In this document: positions 9,396-16,734 of the stretch, in pieces | Layout of the letters: every line of letters begins with the position of its first letter | Numbering within the stretch: the first letter of the stretch is position 1 | Assembly: GCA_964431035.1 (NCBI GenBank) | Contig: CAYSIF010000025.1 | Span: 1 to 23,800 of the forward strand | From: Methanobrevibacter_A sp964431035 | Lineage (GTDB): Archaea; Methanobacteriota; Methanobacteria; Methanobacteriales; Methanobacteriaceae | Length of the DNA stretch: 23,800 bases | Direction: 5' to 3' | Program-made: the position numbers and the translations under genes | The notes under the pieces: model-generated | Databases searched by the model: none | What the model saw: the letters and a program-made list of their open reading frames with translations, nothing else | What the model was told of the DNA's origin: nothing

Positions 9396-9497
9396 AAAAA
9401 ATAAAGAAAAACAAAAAATAATTAAATTTAAATAATTAACAAAATAAAACCTAAAAACGAATAAAAAAAAATAATAATAAAAAAATGGTGATAAAAA

Positions 9498-9860
9498 ATG
9501 GATATACCAAAAAATATACAAGAACAATTAAACCAATTCCAACAACTCCAACAACAAGCACAAACAATAACAATACAAAAAAACAACAACGACATACAAA
9601 TACACGAAGCACAAGCAGCACTCGACGAACTAAACAAAACAGATGAAAACGCAGACGTATACAAAACCGCAGGAAACATCCTAATAAAAGTAGAATACAA
9701 CACAATAAAAGAAGAACTCGAAGACAAAATAGAAACCTACAAACTAAGACAACAAACAATGACACGCCAAGAAGAAAGAGTAATGAAAAAACTACAAGAA
9801 ATGCAAAAAAGCATTGAAAAAGCAATGCAAGGCGCACAACAACCAAACACACAACAATAA
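9498..9860 (+). CDS. pfdB: Prefoldin beta subunit
   Basis: A 120-residue protein starting MDIPKNIQEQLNQFQQLQQQ, the usual archaeal prefoldin-beta opening. Two long coiled-coil helices (about 5-50 and 68-110) flank a beta-hairpin containing DVYKTAGNILIKVE. Prefoldin is a hexamer of two alpha and four beta subunits that passes unfolded proteins to the thermosome. The tail AQQPNTQQ is disordered and Gln-rich. Codons are almost all A- or C-ending, very unlike the T-ending codons of idsA. A terminator-like hairpin follows directly. Confidence 0.93.
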   Translation: MDIPKNIQEQLNQFQQLQQQAQTITIQKNNNDIQIHEAQAALDELNKTDENADVYKTAGNILIKVEYNTIKEELEDKIETYKLRQQTMTRQEERVMKKLQEMQKSIEKAMQGAQQPNTQQ

Positions 9861-9862
9861 AA

Positions 9863-9890
9863 AAAGAAAAAAAAACAAATTTTTTTCTTT
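9863..9890 (+). terminator. Hairpin just after pfdB
   Basis: AAAGAAAAAAA (9863-9873) and TTTTTTTCTTT (9880-9890) are exact reverse complements around a 6-nt loop, starting 2 bp after the pfdB stop, with more T-runs to 9910. The stem is nearly all A/T, so it would be weak as RNA; the T7 tract alone could serve as an archaeal terminator. Confidence 0.45.
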
Positions 9891-10007
9891 AAAAAAACTC
9901 TTCTTTTTTCCAAAAAAAAATAAAATAAAATAAAAACCTATTTTTTCACATAAAATATATTATAAAAAAAACTATTTCTAAAAAAAAATAAAAAAACATG
10001 ATTGCTT

Positions 10008-10298
10008 ATGAAAAAACTAAAAACACTAACAGAAGACAACCTAAACGACATATCCAACTTCCTATCCAACGAAATAAACAAAGAAATATCACACATAATA
10101 TCCAATAAAGAAATCATCAACCTAGAAGTCAATATAGAAACCACATTCGACGACGAAGACAAAACACTAGACGTAGATGCAGATGTTAACGTAGAAACAG
10201 ACGGACTAAGAGACATACCAGAAGAAACAATACAAGAAGCAATCGACAGAGCATACAAAAAACTAGACAACTACATAGATGCCCACTACAAAGAATAA
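10008..10298 (+). CDS. Small acidic protein, DUF3194-like, prefoldin-beta neighbour
   Basis: A 96-residue acidic protein (MKKLKTLTEDNLND...). I recognise it tentatively as the DUF3194 family, which in Methanobacteriales lies next to prefoldin beta, as here. No catalytic motif is visible. The pattern IINLEVNIETTFDDEDKTL followed by VDADVNVET looks like a two-strand sheet between helices. Function is unknown. The frame is also open from a TTG at 10002, but the ATG at 10008 is the more natural start. An ATG at 9998 is in another frame. A 147-bp A/T-rich gap with T-runs separates it from pfdB. Confidence 0.7.
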   Translation: MKKLKTLTEDNLNDISNFLSNEINKEISHIISNKEIINLEVNIETTFDDEDKTLDVDADVNVETDGLRDIPEETIQEAIDRAYKKLDNYIDAHYKE

Positions 10299-10326
10299 AA
10301 AAAACAATAAAAAAAGAGCATCAATC

Positions 10327-11010
10327 ATGTTTGAAATAATACCCGTCCTAGACTTAAAAGAAAACACAGCAGTCACAGGAAAATCAGGACAACGTGACAC
10401 ATACAAACCACTACAAACAATATTCTCACACAACTCAGACCCATTTGAAATATGCAACTCACTAAAAATGAACAATGCACAAAGAGTATACATAGCAGAT
10501 CTAGACCTAATAGAAGAAAAAGGAAACAACCTAAACATAATAAAACACATCAACTTCATAATACCAGTAATACTCGATGCAGGAGTAAAAAACTACGAAA
10601 CATTCAAATTCTTCCTAGAATATGCAAATAAAATAATAATAGCAACAGAAACACTAGAAAGCATAGAAGAACTAGAGAAAATATTCAAAAACTTCCCACC
10701 AGAGCGAATAATAATAAGCGTAGATATTAAAAACAACCAACTATACTCAAAAAACCTAAACCTAAACCTAAACGAATTCTGCCAAATCCTTAAAAAATAC
10801 AATCCAAGCGAAATAATACTACTAGACATATCAAATGTAGGAACAGGAAAAGGATTCAACGAAGAACTACTAAACAAATTCAAAGAATTCGAAGATAAAA
10901 TAATAATCGGTGGCGGAATAAACCTAAAAAACCTTGCAGAACTAAAAAAACAAGGACTAAAAAAAGCACTAATAGGAACAAGCTTACATAGTGGCGAAAT
11001 AAGACTATAA
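10327..11010 (+). CDS. HisA/HisF-related (beta/alpha)8-barrel protein
   Basis: A 227-residue barrel protein resembling HisA/HisF but not true HisA. The start MFEIIPVLDLKENTAVTG carries the Asp equivalent to the first catalytic Asp of HisA. IILLDISNVGTGKGFN holds a second Asp followed by Gly residues. IIIGGGINLKNLAEL and ALIGTSLHSG form the C-terminal phosphate-binding loops. In archaea such proteins form a separate HisAF-related family of unproven function, and no histidine genes are nearby. The frame is open to an ATG at 10279 inside the previous gene, but the extra residues are Lys/Asn-rich and non-conserved; ATG 10327 lies 28 bp after the previous stop. It converges on the next gene with only 6 bp between stops. 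Confidence 0.75.
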   Translation: MFEIIPVLDLKENTAVTGKSGQRDTYKPLQTIFSHNSDPFEICNSLKMNNAQRVYIADLDLIEEKGNNLNIIKHINFIIPVILDAGVKNYETFKFFLEYANKIIIATETLESIEELEKIFKNFPPERIIISVDIKNNQLYSKNLNLNLNEFCQILKKYNPSEIILLDISNVGTGKGFNEELLNKFKEFEDKIIIGGGINLKNLAELKKQGLKKALIGTSLHSGEIRL

Positions 11011-11016
11011 AAATTT

Positions 11017-11820
11017 TTATACTTTATCTAAAAAATCATTAACCAAATAAGAAAAAACACTCATATCAGACTCAGGTTCACTAATATCTTTTTTTCCAAA
11101 CCATTTAGCATCAATAATCTCATCACCATCAACATTTATACTACCATAATCATATTCAGCTTTAAATGCCAACATCAAAGAATTAGGAAATGGCCATGAC
11201 TGACTTTTAACATACTCTAAATTTTTAATATGTAAACCAACCTCTTCTAAAACCTCACGATGCACAGCCTCTTCTATACTCTCACCAGCTTCAACAAAAC
11301 CAGCAATTAAACTATACTTACCAGAATGACGACTATGCTTAGCCATTAAAAGTTTATCATTCTTTCTTATAGCAACAATAATCGCAGGAGCTATACGAGT
11401 ATAATGTACCTGCCCACAATTAGGACATTTTAACATCATATCCTTATCATCAATAATATTTTTAGTTCCACAAGCACCACAATACTGATAAGATTTATAC
11501 CAATCACACACAAGCACAGCACGTCTAGCCATCAAATATAAATCAGGATTCCTATCATAAACCTCATATAATGAACAAAAACCACTCTCATCATCATTAC
11601 TAGTATAAACTGTAAAACAAGGTTTATTCATATATTTTCCAATATATAAACTAAAATCAGTATTAAATCCAATATCTTCTATAAAATTAGGAACATTACC
11701 TTCTTTTAAGTATAATTCTCTATTTTTATTAAAAATAAAATAATAAGATTTAAGATTAGTTTCATAATCTTCTTTAAAATCTATTTCATAATCTTCATAA
11801 AGGGATTTATCTATTGTCAT
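11017..11820 (-). CDS. nudC: NADH pyrophosphatase-type Nudix hydrolase (NudC-like)
   Basis: A 267-residue protein laid out like NudC: a variable N-terminal domain (about 1-105), a zinc ribbon with Cys114, Cys117, Cys132 and Cys135, then a Nudix domain. The Nudix box runs from Gly174 through Arg188-Glu189 to Gly195 (GFVEAGES...REVLEEVG) and is complete. The downstream signature is SQSWPFPNS (about 206-214), where the family usually has SQPWPFPxS. NudC hydrolyses NAD(H) to NMN(H) and AMP, and bacterial NudC can remove NAD caps from RNA. The gene is on the - strand, but the + strand here is still A/C-rich, so its codons are T/G-biased. Confidence 0.9.
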   Translation of the reverse strand: MTIDKSLYEDYEIDFKEDYETNLKSYYFIFNKNRELYLKEGNVPNFIEDIGFNTDFSLYIGKYMNKPCFTVYTSNDDESGFCSLYEVYDRNPDLYLMARRAVLVCDWYKSYQYCGACGTKNIIDDKDMMLKCPNCGQVHYTRIAPAIIVAIRKNDKLLMAKHSRHSGKYSLIAGFVEAGESIEEAVHREVLEEVGLHIKNLEYVKSQSWPFPNSLMLAFKAEYDYGSINVDGDEIIDAKWFGKKDISEPESDMSVFSYLVNDFLDKV

Positions 11821-11864
11821 TTAACTAAAAAAAGAATAATTTAATTTGTATTTTTTTTATAATT

Positions 11865-12041
11865 TTAAATCATATATGGTATTACTATAAATGGCAGTAT
11901 TCCTGCTATAAAAAACAATATTATGCCTAATACAGTTAATGGTCTTTTACGTTCCATTATTCCACTTATTAGGAGTATAACTCCAAAAAATCCTAAAATT
12001 ACTGGTAATATATGTGTAAATATTAAAATTCCAGATGCCAT
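11865..12041 (-). CDS. Small two-helix membrane protein, function unknown
   Basis: A 58-residue ORF starting MASGILIFTHILPVILG and ending PFIVIPYMI. Two hydrophobic segments (about 4-28 and 36-56) are joined by the charged turn MERKRP, so a hairpin in the membrane with the loop inside is likely. On the coding strand AAAGGG lies about 10 nt before the ATG, a plausible ribosome-binding site. The gene sits 44 bp upstream of the NudC-like gene on the same strand and could share its transcript. I do not recognise the family. Coding is supported by the start, ribosome-binding site, clean hydrophobic pattern and lack of an overlapping gene. Confidence 0.6.
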   Translation of the reverse strand: MASGILIFTHILPVILGFFGVILLISGIMERKRPLTVLGIILFFIAGILPFIVIPYMI

Positions 12042-12143
12042 TATTATATAACCCTTTAAACTATATTCTTATTTATTATTTTTATAAATTTAAATATATA
12101 ACATATTCGATAAAAAAAATATCCTTATAAAATTTTTTTTAAC

Positions 12144-12231
12144 GATAGGTTGTGCGAAAATATAAAAGGTTTAATCTACTTTAAAAAAACATACGTAAAA
12201 GGGGGTGATATGTAATTAAACACAACCTATC
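12144..12231. repeat. 88-bp element bounded by 11-bp inverted repeats
   Basis: GATAGGTTGTG (12144-12154) and CACAACCTATC (12221-12231) are exact reverse complements 66 bp apart. Just inside the right arm is GGGGGTGAT (12201-12209), nearly perfect as an archaeal Shine-Dalgarno sequence, followed at once by ATGTAA, a start codon abutting a stop. The element could be a structured RNA closed by the 11-bp stem, or a very small transposon-like remnant. No clear target-site duplication is seen. Confidence 0.5.
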
Positions 12232-12334
12232 TTTTATAGAATATCTAAGTTATAATATTTAAATCTTATTCCAAAAAAAATATTATAGTTTCTAAGAGTT
12301 ATATCTCAGAAAGACAGGTTTTTTTATAAATAAT
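12232..12334 (+). ncRNA. Second stem-loop and T-run: possible end of a structured RNA
   Basis: TATAATATTT (12251-12260) and AAATATTATA (12278-12287) pair exactly over a 17-nt loop; two G.U pairs and two A-U pairs extend the stem to 12247-12291. A small GAG/CTC hairpin follows at about 12291-12312, then GGTTTTTTT ends at about 12326. Together with the 12144-12231 element this could form an RNA of about 180 nt on the + strand. No known RNA family is recognised, and the AT-only stem could be chance. Confidence 0.25.
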
Positions 12335-12428
12335 TCATTCAATACCTTTTACTTTATCAAAATCAGAATCATAATAAACAATTCTATTTATATTGTTCAG
12401 GCATAGTCTTTAATATGCTAAAATCCAT
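12335..12428 (-). pseudogene. C-terminal remnant of a VapC-like PIN-domain toxin
   Basis: Read on the - strand, one frame gives MDFSILKTMPEQYK then a stop. The next frame continues with RIVYYDSDFDKVKGIE then a stop at 12335. Joined, this resembles the end of PIN-domain proteins, where an Asp-headed helix (D..IL.TM) is followed by a strand and a DSDFDKV.GI motif. The N-terminal two thirds, with the first catalytic Asp, is missing and there is a frameshift, so it is not functional. It lies 48 bp downstream of a ribbon-helix-helix gene on the same strand, the usual antitoxin-toxin order. The match is from memory of the family; moderate certainty. Confidence 0.5.
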
Positions 12429-12475
12429 TTCTAATTAGAGAATAATATAATAATTATCAAGGAATATTATTGGAA

Positions 12476-12886
12476 TCAACTTCTATCATATGCAGTTTTT
12501 TTCAGTTTTAAGCTATCAGTTTGTGTTGGTGAATGCACTAAACCAGATAATTCCTCTAATATTGTATCTCCCTCAGGTTTATCATGATCCAACATATTAC
12601 TTATATTATTTTGAGTTATTATTTCTGATGTATCTTCTTCCTCTTTTAGTTTAAGCATTTCAGGTATTTCAAAATCACTATTTAAATTTTCTAAATTATT
12701 TTTAGATTTTATGTTTGTTTGTTTTTCTATATCTTCAATATTTATTATTGTATTTAGACTATTATCTCTTTTTAAACCATATAACAAATATCTATTTGCT
12801 AATTCTTTTTGCGTTACCCCTAATTCAATGCTTTTTAATTTTAATTGTTGTTTTATATCACTACTGATTCTTATTGTTGTATCCAT
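12476..12886 (-). CDS. Ribbon-helix-helix protein, antitoxin-like
   Basis: A 136-residue protein. The N-terminal 40 residues (MDTTIRISSDIKQQLKLKSI then ELGVTQKELANRYLLYGLKRD) fit a MetJ/Arc-type ribbon-helix-helix: one strand then two helices, as in VapB-like antitoxins and archaeal regulators. The rest (about 41-136) is acidic, rich in Glu, Asp and Asn, with no clear fold, perhaps a toxin-binding tail. The ATG at 12886 follows AGGTAAAGGTG on the coding strand; a GTG at 12895 is also in frame but overlaps the ribosome-binding site. Downstream is the PIN-like remnant, so this may be an orphan antitoxin. It is long for a VapB. Confidence 0.65.
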   Translation of the reverse strand: MDTTIRISSDIKQQLKLKSIELGVTQKELANRYLLYGLKRDNSLNTIINIEDIEKQTNIKSKNNLENLNSDFEIPEMLKLKEEEDTSEIITQNNISNMLDHDKPEGDTILEELSGLVHSPTQTDSLKLKKTAYDRS

Positions 12887-13068
12887 ATAAAACACCTTTA
12901 CCTAATTAATCATATTTTACAATATTCATTGTATTATTTAGAGATTAGTATATTTTCCTACAAGTCTTTTTTGTTTTTAATAATGGAAGATAAAAGAAAA
13001 AAATTAAAAAAACACTTTAGGATTAATAATTAAAATAACTATGGATAAGCATTTATTAGAATAATTAA

Positions 13069-13117
13069 ACATATAAAAAGTTAAGAAAAGAAACTTAAAA
13101 AAATTTTTATAGGAGAG
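13069..13117 (+). promoter_or_regulatory. Likely promoter and ribosome-binding site of the adhesin-like gene
   Basis: A TATA-like ACATATAAAAAG lies at about 13069-13080, with transcription start expected near 13100. AGGAGAG (13111-13117) is a strong ribosome-binding site 10 nt before the TTG at 13128. It decides the start: no ATG is suitably placed in that frame, and the TTG opens directly into a signal peptide. Confidence 0.5.
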
Positions 13118-13127
13118 TTTTATTGTT

Positions 13128-15290
13128 TTGATTAAAAAAAGAATACTGGCAGTATTACTATTCCTACTTATAATAGGATTAAATGCAGTATCTGCAGAAA
13201 ATGACACATTAAACCTTAATAATGCAGATACTGGAACATTTTCAGAACTAAGTAATGAAATATCATATGAAGACACTCAAGTAGACTTATATAAAAATTA
13301 TAAATACGATCCAACAATAGATACAGATGATAAATTTGATCTTGTTCCATGTGTATTCCTGGGAGGAGCTAATAATCTAACAATTGATGGTCATGGACAC
13401 ACAATCGATGGATCTAATCAAGTAGGATTCCTATACCTTGGATATACTGGAGATAATATAGTTAACCCATGTAATATCGTATTAAAAAATATTAACTTCA
13501 TAAATGGGAATAATACAGCAACTTACATGGAAGATGGGCAAATATGGTGCGAAAGTTATGGGGCAATAACAATAATAAATGGTGTTAAAGCACAATTCAT
13601 CAATTGTACATTTGAAAATAATAATGCATATGATAATGGAGGAATAATTTATATAAACAATTATTCTGACATGTTAAACACTCAAAGTACTGATGCAACA
13701 CCAGAAGTCAGTTTTGAATACTGTAACTTCATAAATAACTATGCACTAAACAATGGTGGAGCAATTTATAATAATAATGGAAAAATAACCATAACAAATT
13801 CTAATTTCACAAATAACCAAGCAAACATGGGCTCAACATTATATAATAATAAAGGTTTAGTCAGAATAAACAACAGTACAATAACAAATAACAAAGGAGA
13901 AACCGCAATAGAAAATAATGGGCAGATAACAATAAACAACTCAATAATATCAAACAACCAATATGCACTTACAAATGGAAGAATAGAACCAGGTAGCACA
14001 ATAAACATAACTCACTCAATATTAGAAAACAACACCATAGCAGCATACAATTATGGCTTAAACAATTTAGGTCAAAACACAATCAACCTAGAATACAACT
14101 CAATCGTAAACAACAATATAAACCTAATTAATGCAGGAAACAACTTATATGGAAAAATCAATGCAAAATACAACTGGTGGGGAACAAACCAAGGAGATAC
14201 AAAATCAACAGGATCAAACATCAACAACACAAATTATGCAATACTAACTGTAGCACCGCTAACAAGTAGAATGGAAGAAACACGAGTAATAGTGGACCTC
14301 ACATACTCCTTAAACAATGGAGAATATGTAAAAATCCCAGAACTAATGCCAACACGAACAATAAACTACACAAGCTCTAATAAAAACGGACAATTCACAA
14401 TGATAAACAACCAATTAATCGGAACAGTAAGCTCAATATACAAAGCAAACCAAGAACCTGCAACACTAACAATAAAAGTAGATAACCAAGAATCAAACAT
14501 CCAAATAAACATAACAAACAATAACACCACACCAATAAACGACACTAACACAACCCCAATAAATCCACCAATAAACAATACAAACACCACTCCAATAAAC
14601 CCTCCAACAAACAATACCAATGACACTACAAATACTACAGAAGATAACAACACCAACAATACACAAGATAATACAATAAACACTAAAATAGAAGCAGAAA
14701 ACCTAACAAAAAACTACAAAACAGACACACCATTTAAAGGAAAACTACTAGACTCAAACAACAACCCAATAATAGGACACCACATAGACCTAAAACTAAT
14801 AAGAACAACAAACAACCAAAACAAAATATATGATGTAGTAACAGACTACAACGGAGAATTCATACTACCAATAAACTTAGCACCAGGAACATACTCAGCA
14901 GAAATAACCTACCACGGACTAACAATAAATGATAAAACATACACACTAGCAAACCACACCTCAGCAATAATAGTACAACAAGAATCAGACAACAGAACAG
15001 ATACCATAATAACAACAACACAATTTATAGAACCATACGGTGCAGGAAAAAGCTTCTCAGGATACCTACAAGACACTAACAACAACCCAATACTAGGACA
15101 CCACATAAAAGTAAAACTAACAAGACTAACATCAGGAGCAAGCAAAACATACGACGCAGTAACAGACTACACAGGACAATTCCTATTAACAATAAACCTC
15201 GCAAGAGGAGAATACACAGCACAATGCACATACGATGGAACAGACCAATACAAACCATCAACTGCAACAAACACACTAACAATCTACTAA
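13128..15290 (+). CDS. Adhesin-like surface protein: beta-helix repeats plus two Ig-like modules
   Basis: A 720-residue secreted protein. Residues 1-23 are a signal peptide (MIKKRILAVLLFLLIIGLNAVSA). Residues about 75-350 contain Asn-rich parallel beta-helix repeats (for example FINNYALNNGGAIYNNNGKI, and repeated ITNSNFTNN-like turns) ending in NWWGTNQG (349-356), a motif often found where such helices stop. After a bridging domain comes a low-complexity Asn/Thr/Pro linker (about 462-517) with NTTPIN repeats. Two Ig-like modules follow (about 522-617 and 625-720), each with a D-YxGxFxLxINLAxGxY core. There is no C-terminal membrane helix or obvious anchor, so how it stays on the cell is unclear. 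Such proteins are abundant in Methanosphaera and are thought to mediate adhesion. It is followed after 13 bp by the MATE gene. Confidence 0.85.
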   Translation: MIKKRILAVLLFLLIIGLNAVSAENDTLNLNNADTGTFSELSNEISYEDTQVDLYKNYKYDPTIDTDDKFDLVPCVFLGGANNLTIDGHGHTIDGSNQVGFLYLGYTGDNIVNPCNIVLKNINFINGNNTATYMEDGQIWCESYGAITIINGVKAQFINCTFENNNAYDNGGIIYINNYSDMLNTQSTDATPEVSFEYCNFINNYALNNGGAIYNNNGKITITNSNFTNNQANMGSTLYNNKGLVRINNSTITNNKGETAIENNGQITINNSIISNNQYALTNGRIEPGSTINITHSILENNTIAAYNYGLNNLGQNTINLEYNSIVNNNINLINAGNNLYGKINAKYNWWGTNQGDTKSTGSNINNTNYAILTVAPLTSRMEETRVIVDLTYSLNNGEYVKIPELMPTRTINYTSSNKNGQFTMINNQLIGTVSSIYKANQEPATLTIKVDNQESNIQINITNNNTTPINDTNTTPINPPINNTNTTPINPPTNNTNDTTNTTEDNNTNNTQDNTINTKIEAENLTKNYKTDTPFKGKLLDSNNNPIIGHHIDLKLIRTTNNQNKIYDVVTDYNGEFILPINLAPGTYSAEITYHGLTINDKTYTLANHTSAIIVQQESDNRTDTIITTTQFIEPYGAGKSFSGYLQDTNNNPILGHHIKVKLTRLTSGASKTYDAVTDYTGQFLLTINLARGEYTAQCTYDGTDQYKPSTATNTLTIY

Positions 15291-15303
15291 AAAAAATTAT
15301 AAT

Positions 15304-16734
15304 ATGCAAACACAAGGCGTAAAATCAATACTCGGAAACCCAAAAAAAGCACTAATAAAACTATCAACACCCTTAATAATATCACTATTCATAACTAGCC
15401 TATACAATCTAATAGACACATTCTGGGTATCTGGTTTAGGAGCCGAAGCACTAGCAGGAGTAGGATACATAAACCCCATATTCATAGCATTAGTAGGAGT
15501 AGGAAACGGACTAGGAGCAGGAGCATCATCAGCAATCTCCAAATACATAGGAGAAAAAAACAAAAACAAAGCAGATAACGGAAGCATACACACACTAATA
15601 ATAACAATAATCACATCAATAATAACAACAATGCTCCTACTAATACTACTAAAACCCATACTCCAAATCCTCGGAGCAGGAAATACAATAAAATACTCAC
15701 TAGAATATGGAACAATACTAATAATAGGATCCATATTAATAATATCCTCAAACTCAATATACGGGATACTAAGAAGCGAAGGCGATGCACAAAGACCAAT
15801 GTATGCAATGATAATTGCAGCAATCATAAACATAATAATAGATCCCATCCTAATATACACACTAAAATTAGGAGTTAAAGGAGCAGCAATAGCAACACTA
15901 ATATCCCTACTAATAGTAAACATAATACTCCTATACTGGTTCTACATTAAAAAAGACACATACCTAAAACCAACACTAGAAAACTTCAAATTCAATAAAA
16001 AAATAAGCAAAGACATAATAAAAGTAGGATTACCAGCAAGCCTAGAACTAATAAACAATGCAATCTTCGCAGCACTATTCTCACTACTACTCACCATAGT
16101 AGCAGGAACAGATGCAGTAGCAATATACTCAACAGGATGGAAAATAGTAACAATAAGCACCACACCAATACTAGCAGTAGCAACAGCACTAATATCAGTA
16201 ATAGCAGCAAACTACGGAGCACAAAAATACGAAAACATAAAAATAGCACACAGATACTCAATGAAAATATCAATAATACTTGGAATAATTGCAGCAATCA
16301 TAATATACCTTCTTGCACCACAAATAGCACAAATATTCACAAGTACAGGTACAAGCACACGACTAACAACACAACTAACACTATTTTTATCATGCATAAT
16401 ACTATTCTTCCCAACAATGGGATTTGGATGCACATCAACCTACGTATTCCAAGGACTAGGAAAAGGAATAACAGCAATGTTCCAAACAATACTCAGAGAA
16501 ACAATATTCACACTATTTTTCGCAATAACACTAGCAATAACATTACACTATGGAGAATACGGAGCATGGTGGGGAATAATACTTGGAGAACTAGTCGTAA
16601 ACACAATAACAATGATCTGGGCAGACACAACAATAAAAAAAATTAATAAAAAAAGAAGAAAAAAATATAAAAAATTTATAAATTTATACCTTTATACTCT
16701 AATAAAGAAAGCATCATATTATAAGAAGTACTAA
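15304..16734 (+). CDS. MATE family efflux transporter
   Basis: A 476-residue integral membrane protein of the multidrug and toxin extrusion family, about 12 hydrophobic helices in two similar halves. The start GVKSILGNPKKALIKLSTPL and the first-helix segment SLYNLIDTFWVSGLGAEALAGVG are family hallmarks; the second half repeats the pattern from VGLPASLELINNAIFAALFS. It probably exports cationic compounds using an ion gradient; the substrate cannot be told. No ribosome-binding site is seen in the 13-bp gap, so translation may depend on the gene before it or a leaderless message. The last 20 residues (KFINLYLYTLIKK...) are encoded inside the opposed gene, a 59-nt convergent overlap, after a run of A-rich codons. 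Confidence 0.9.
   Translation: MQTQGVKSILGNPKKALIKLSTPLIISLFITSLYNLIDTFWVSGLGAEALAGVGYINPIFIALVGVGNGLGAGASSAISKYIGEKNKNKADNGSIHTLIITIITSIITTMLLLILLKPILQILGAGNTIKYSLEYGTILIIGSILIISSNSIYGILRSEGDAQRPMYAMIIAAIINIIIDPILIYTLKLGVKGAAIATLISLLIVNIILLYWFYIKKDTYLKPTLENFKFNKKISKDIIKVGLPASLELINNAIFAALFSLLLTIVAGTDAVAIYSTGWKIVTISTTPILAVATALISVIAANYGAQKYENIKIAHRYSMKISIILGIIAAIIIYLLAPQIAQIFTSTGTSTRLTTQLTLFLSCIILFFPTMGFGCTSTYVFQGLGKGITAMFQTILRETIFTLFFAITLAITLHYGEYGAWWGIILGELVVNTITMIWADTTIKKINKKRRKKYKKFINLYLYTLIKKASYYKKY

Noticed and set aside
9428..9852. Long - strand frames across pfdB
   Set aside because: Leu/Val/Phe/Ser-rich shadows of the A/C-rich + strand gene; pfdB is certain.
10279..10326. Upstream ATG extending the HisA/HisF-like protein
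   Set aside because: It overlaps the end of the DUF3194-like gene, and the added Lys/Asn-rich residues are not part of the barrel fold.
12144..12231. tRNA or known small-RNA gene in the 11-bp inverted-repeat element
   Set aside because: No cloverleaf arms, no T-loop or CCA-type end; left as an unclassified element.
12845..13033. 62-codon + strand frame, including a 16-codon ORF from ATG 12983
   Set aside because: The first part is the shadow of the RHH gene promoter region; the Lys-rich tail has no ribosome-binding site and is expected from A-rich DNA.
14521..14660. Tandem NTTPIN-type repeats, considered as a CRISPR-like or minisatellite array
   Set aside because: They encode the low-complexity linker of the adhesin, with irregular units and no spacers; no CRISPR array is present in the window.
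16137..16646. 169-codon + strand frame inside the MATE gene
   Set aside because: Asn/Thr/Ser-only composition, the out-of-frame reading of A/C-rich transporter codons.
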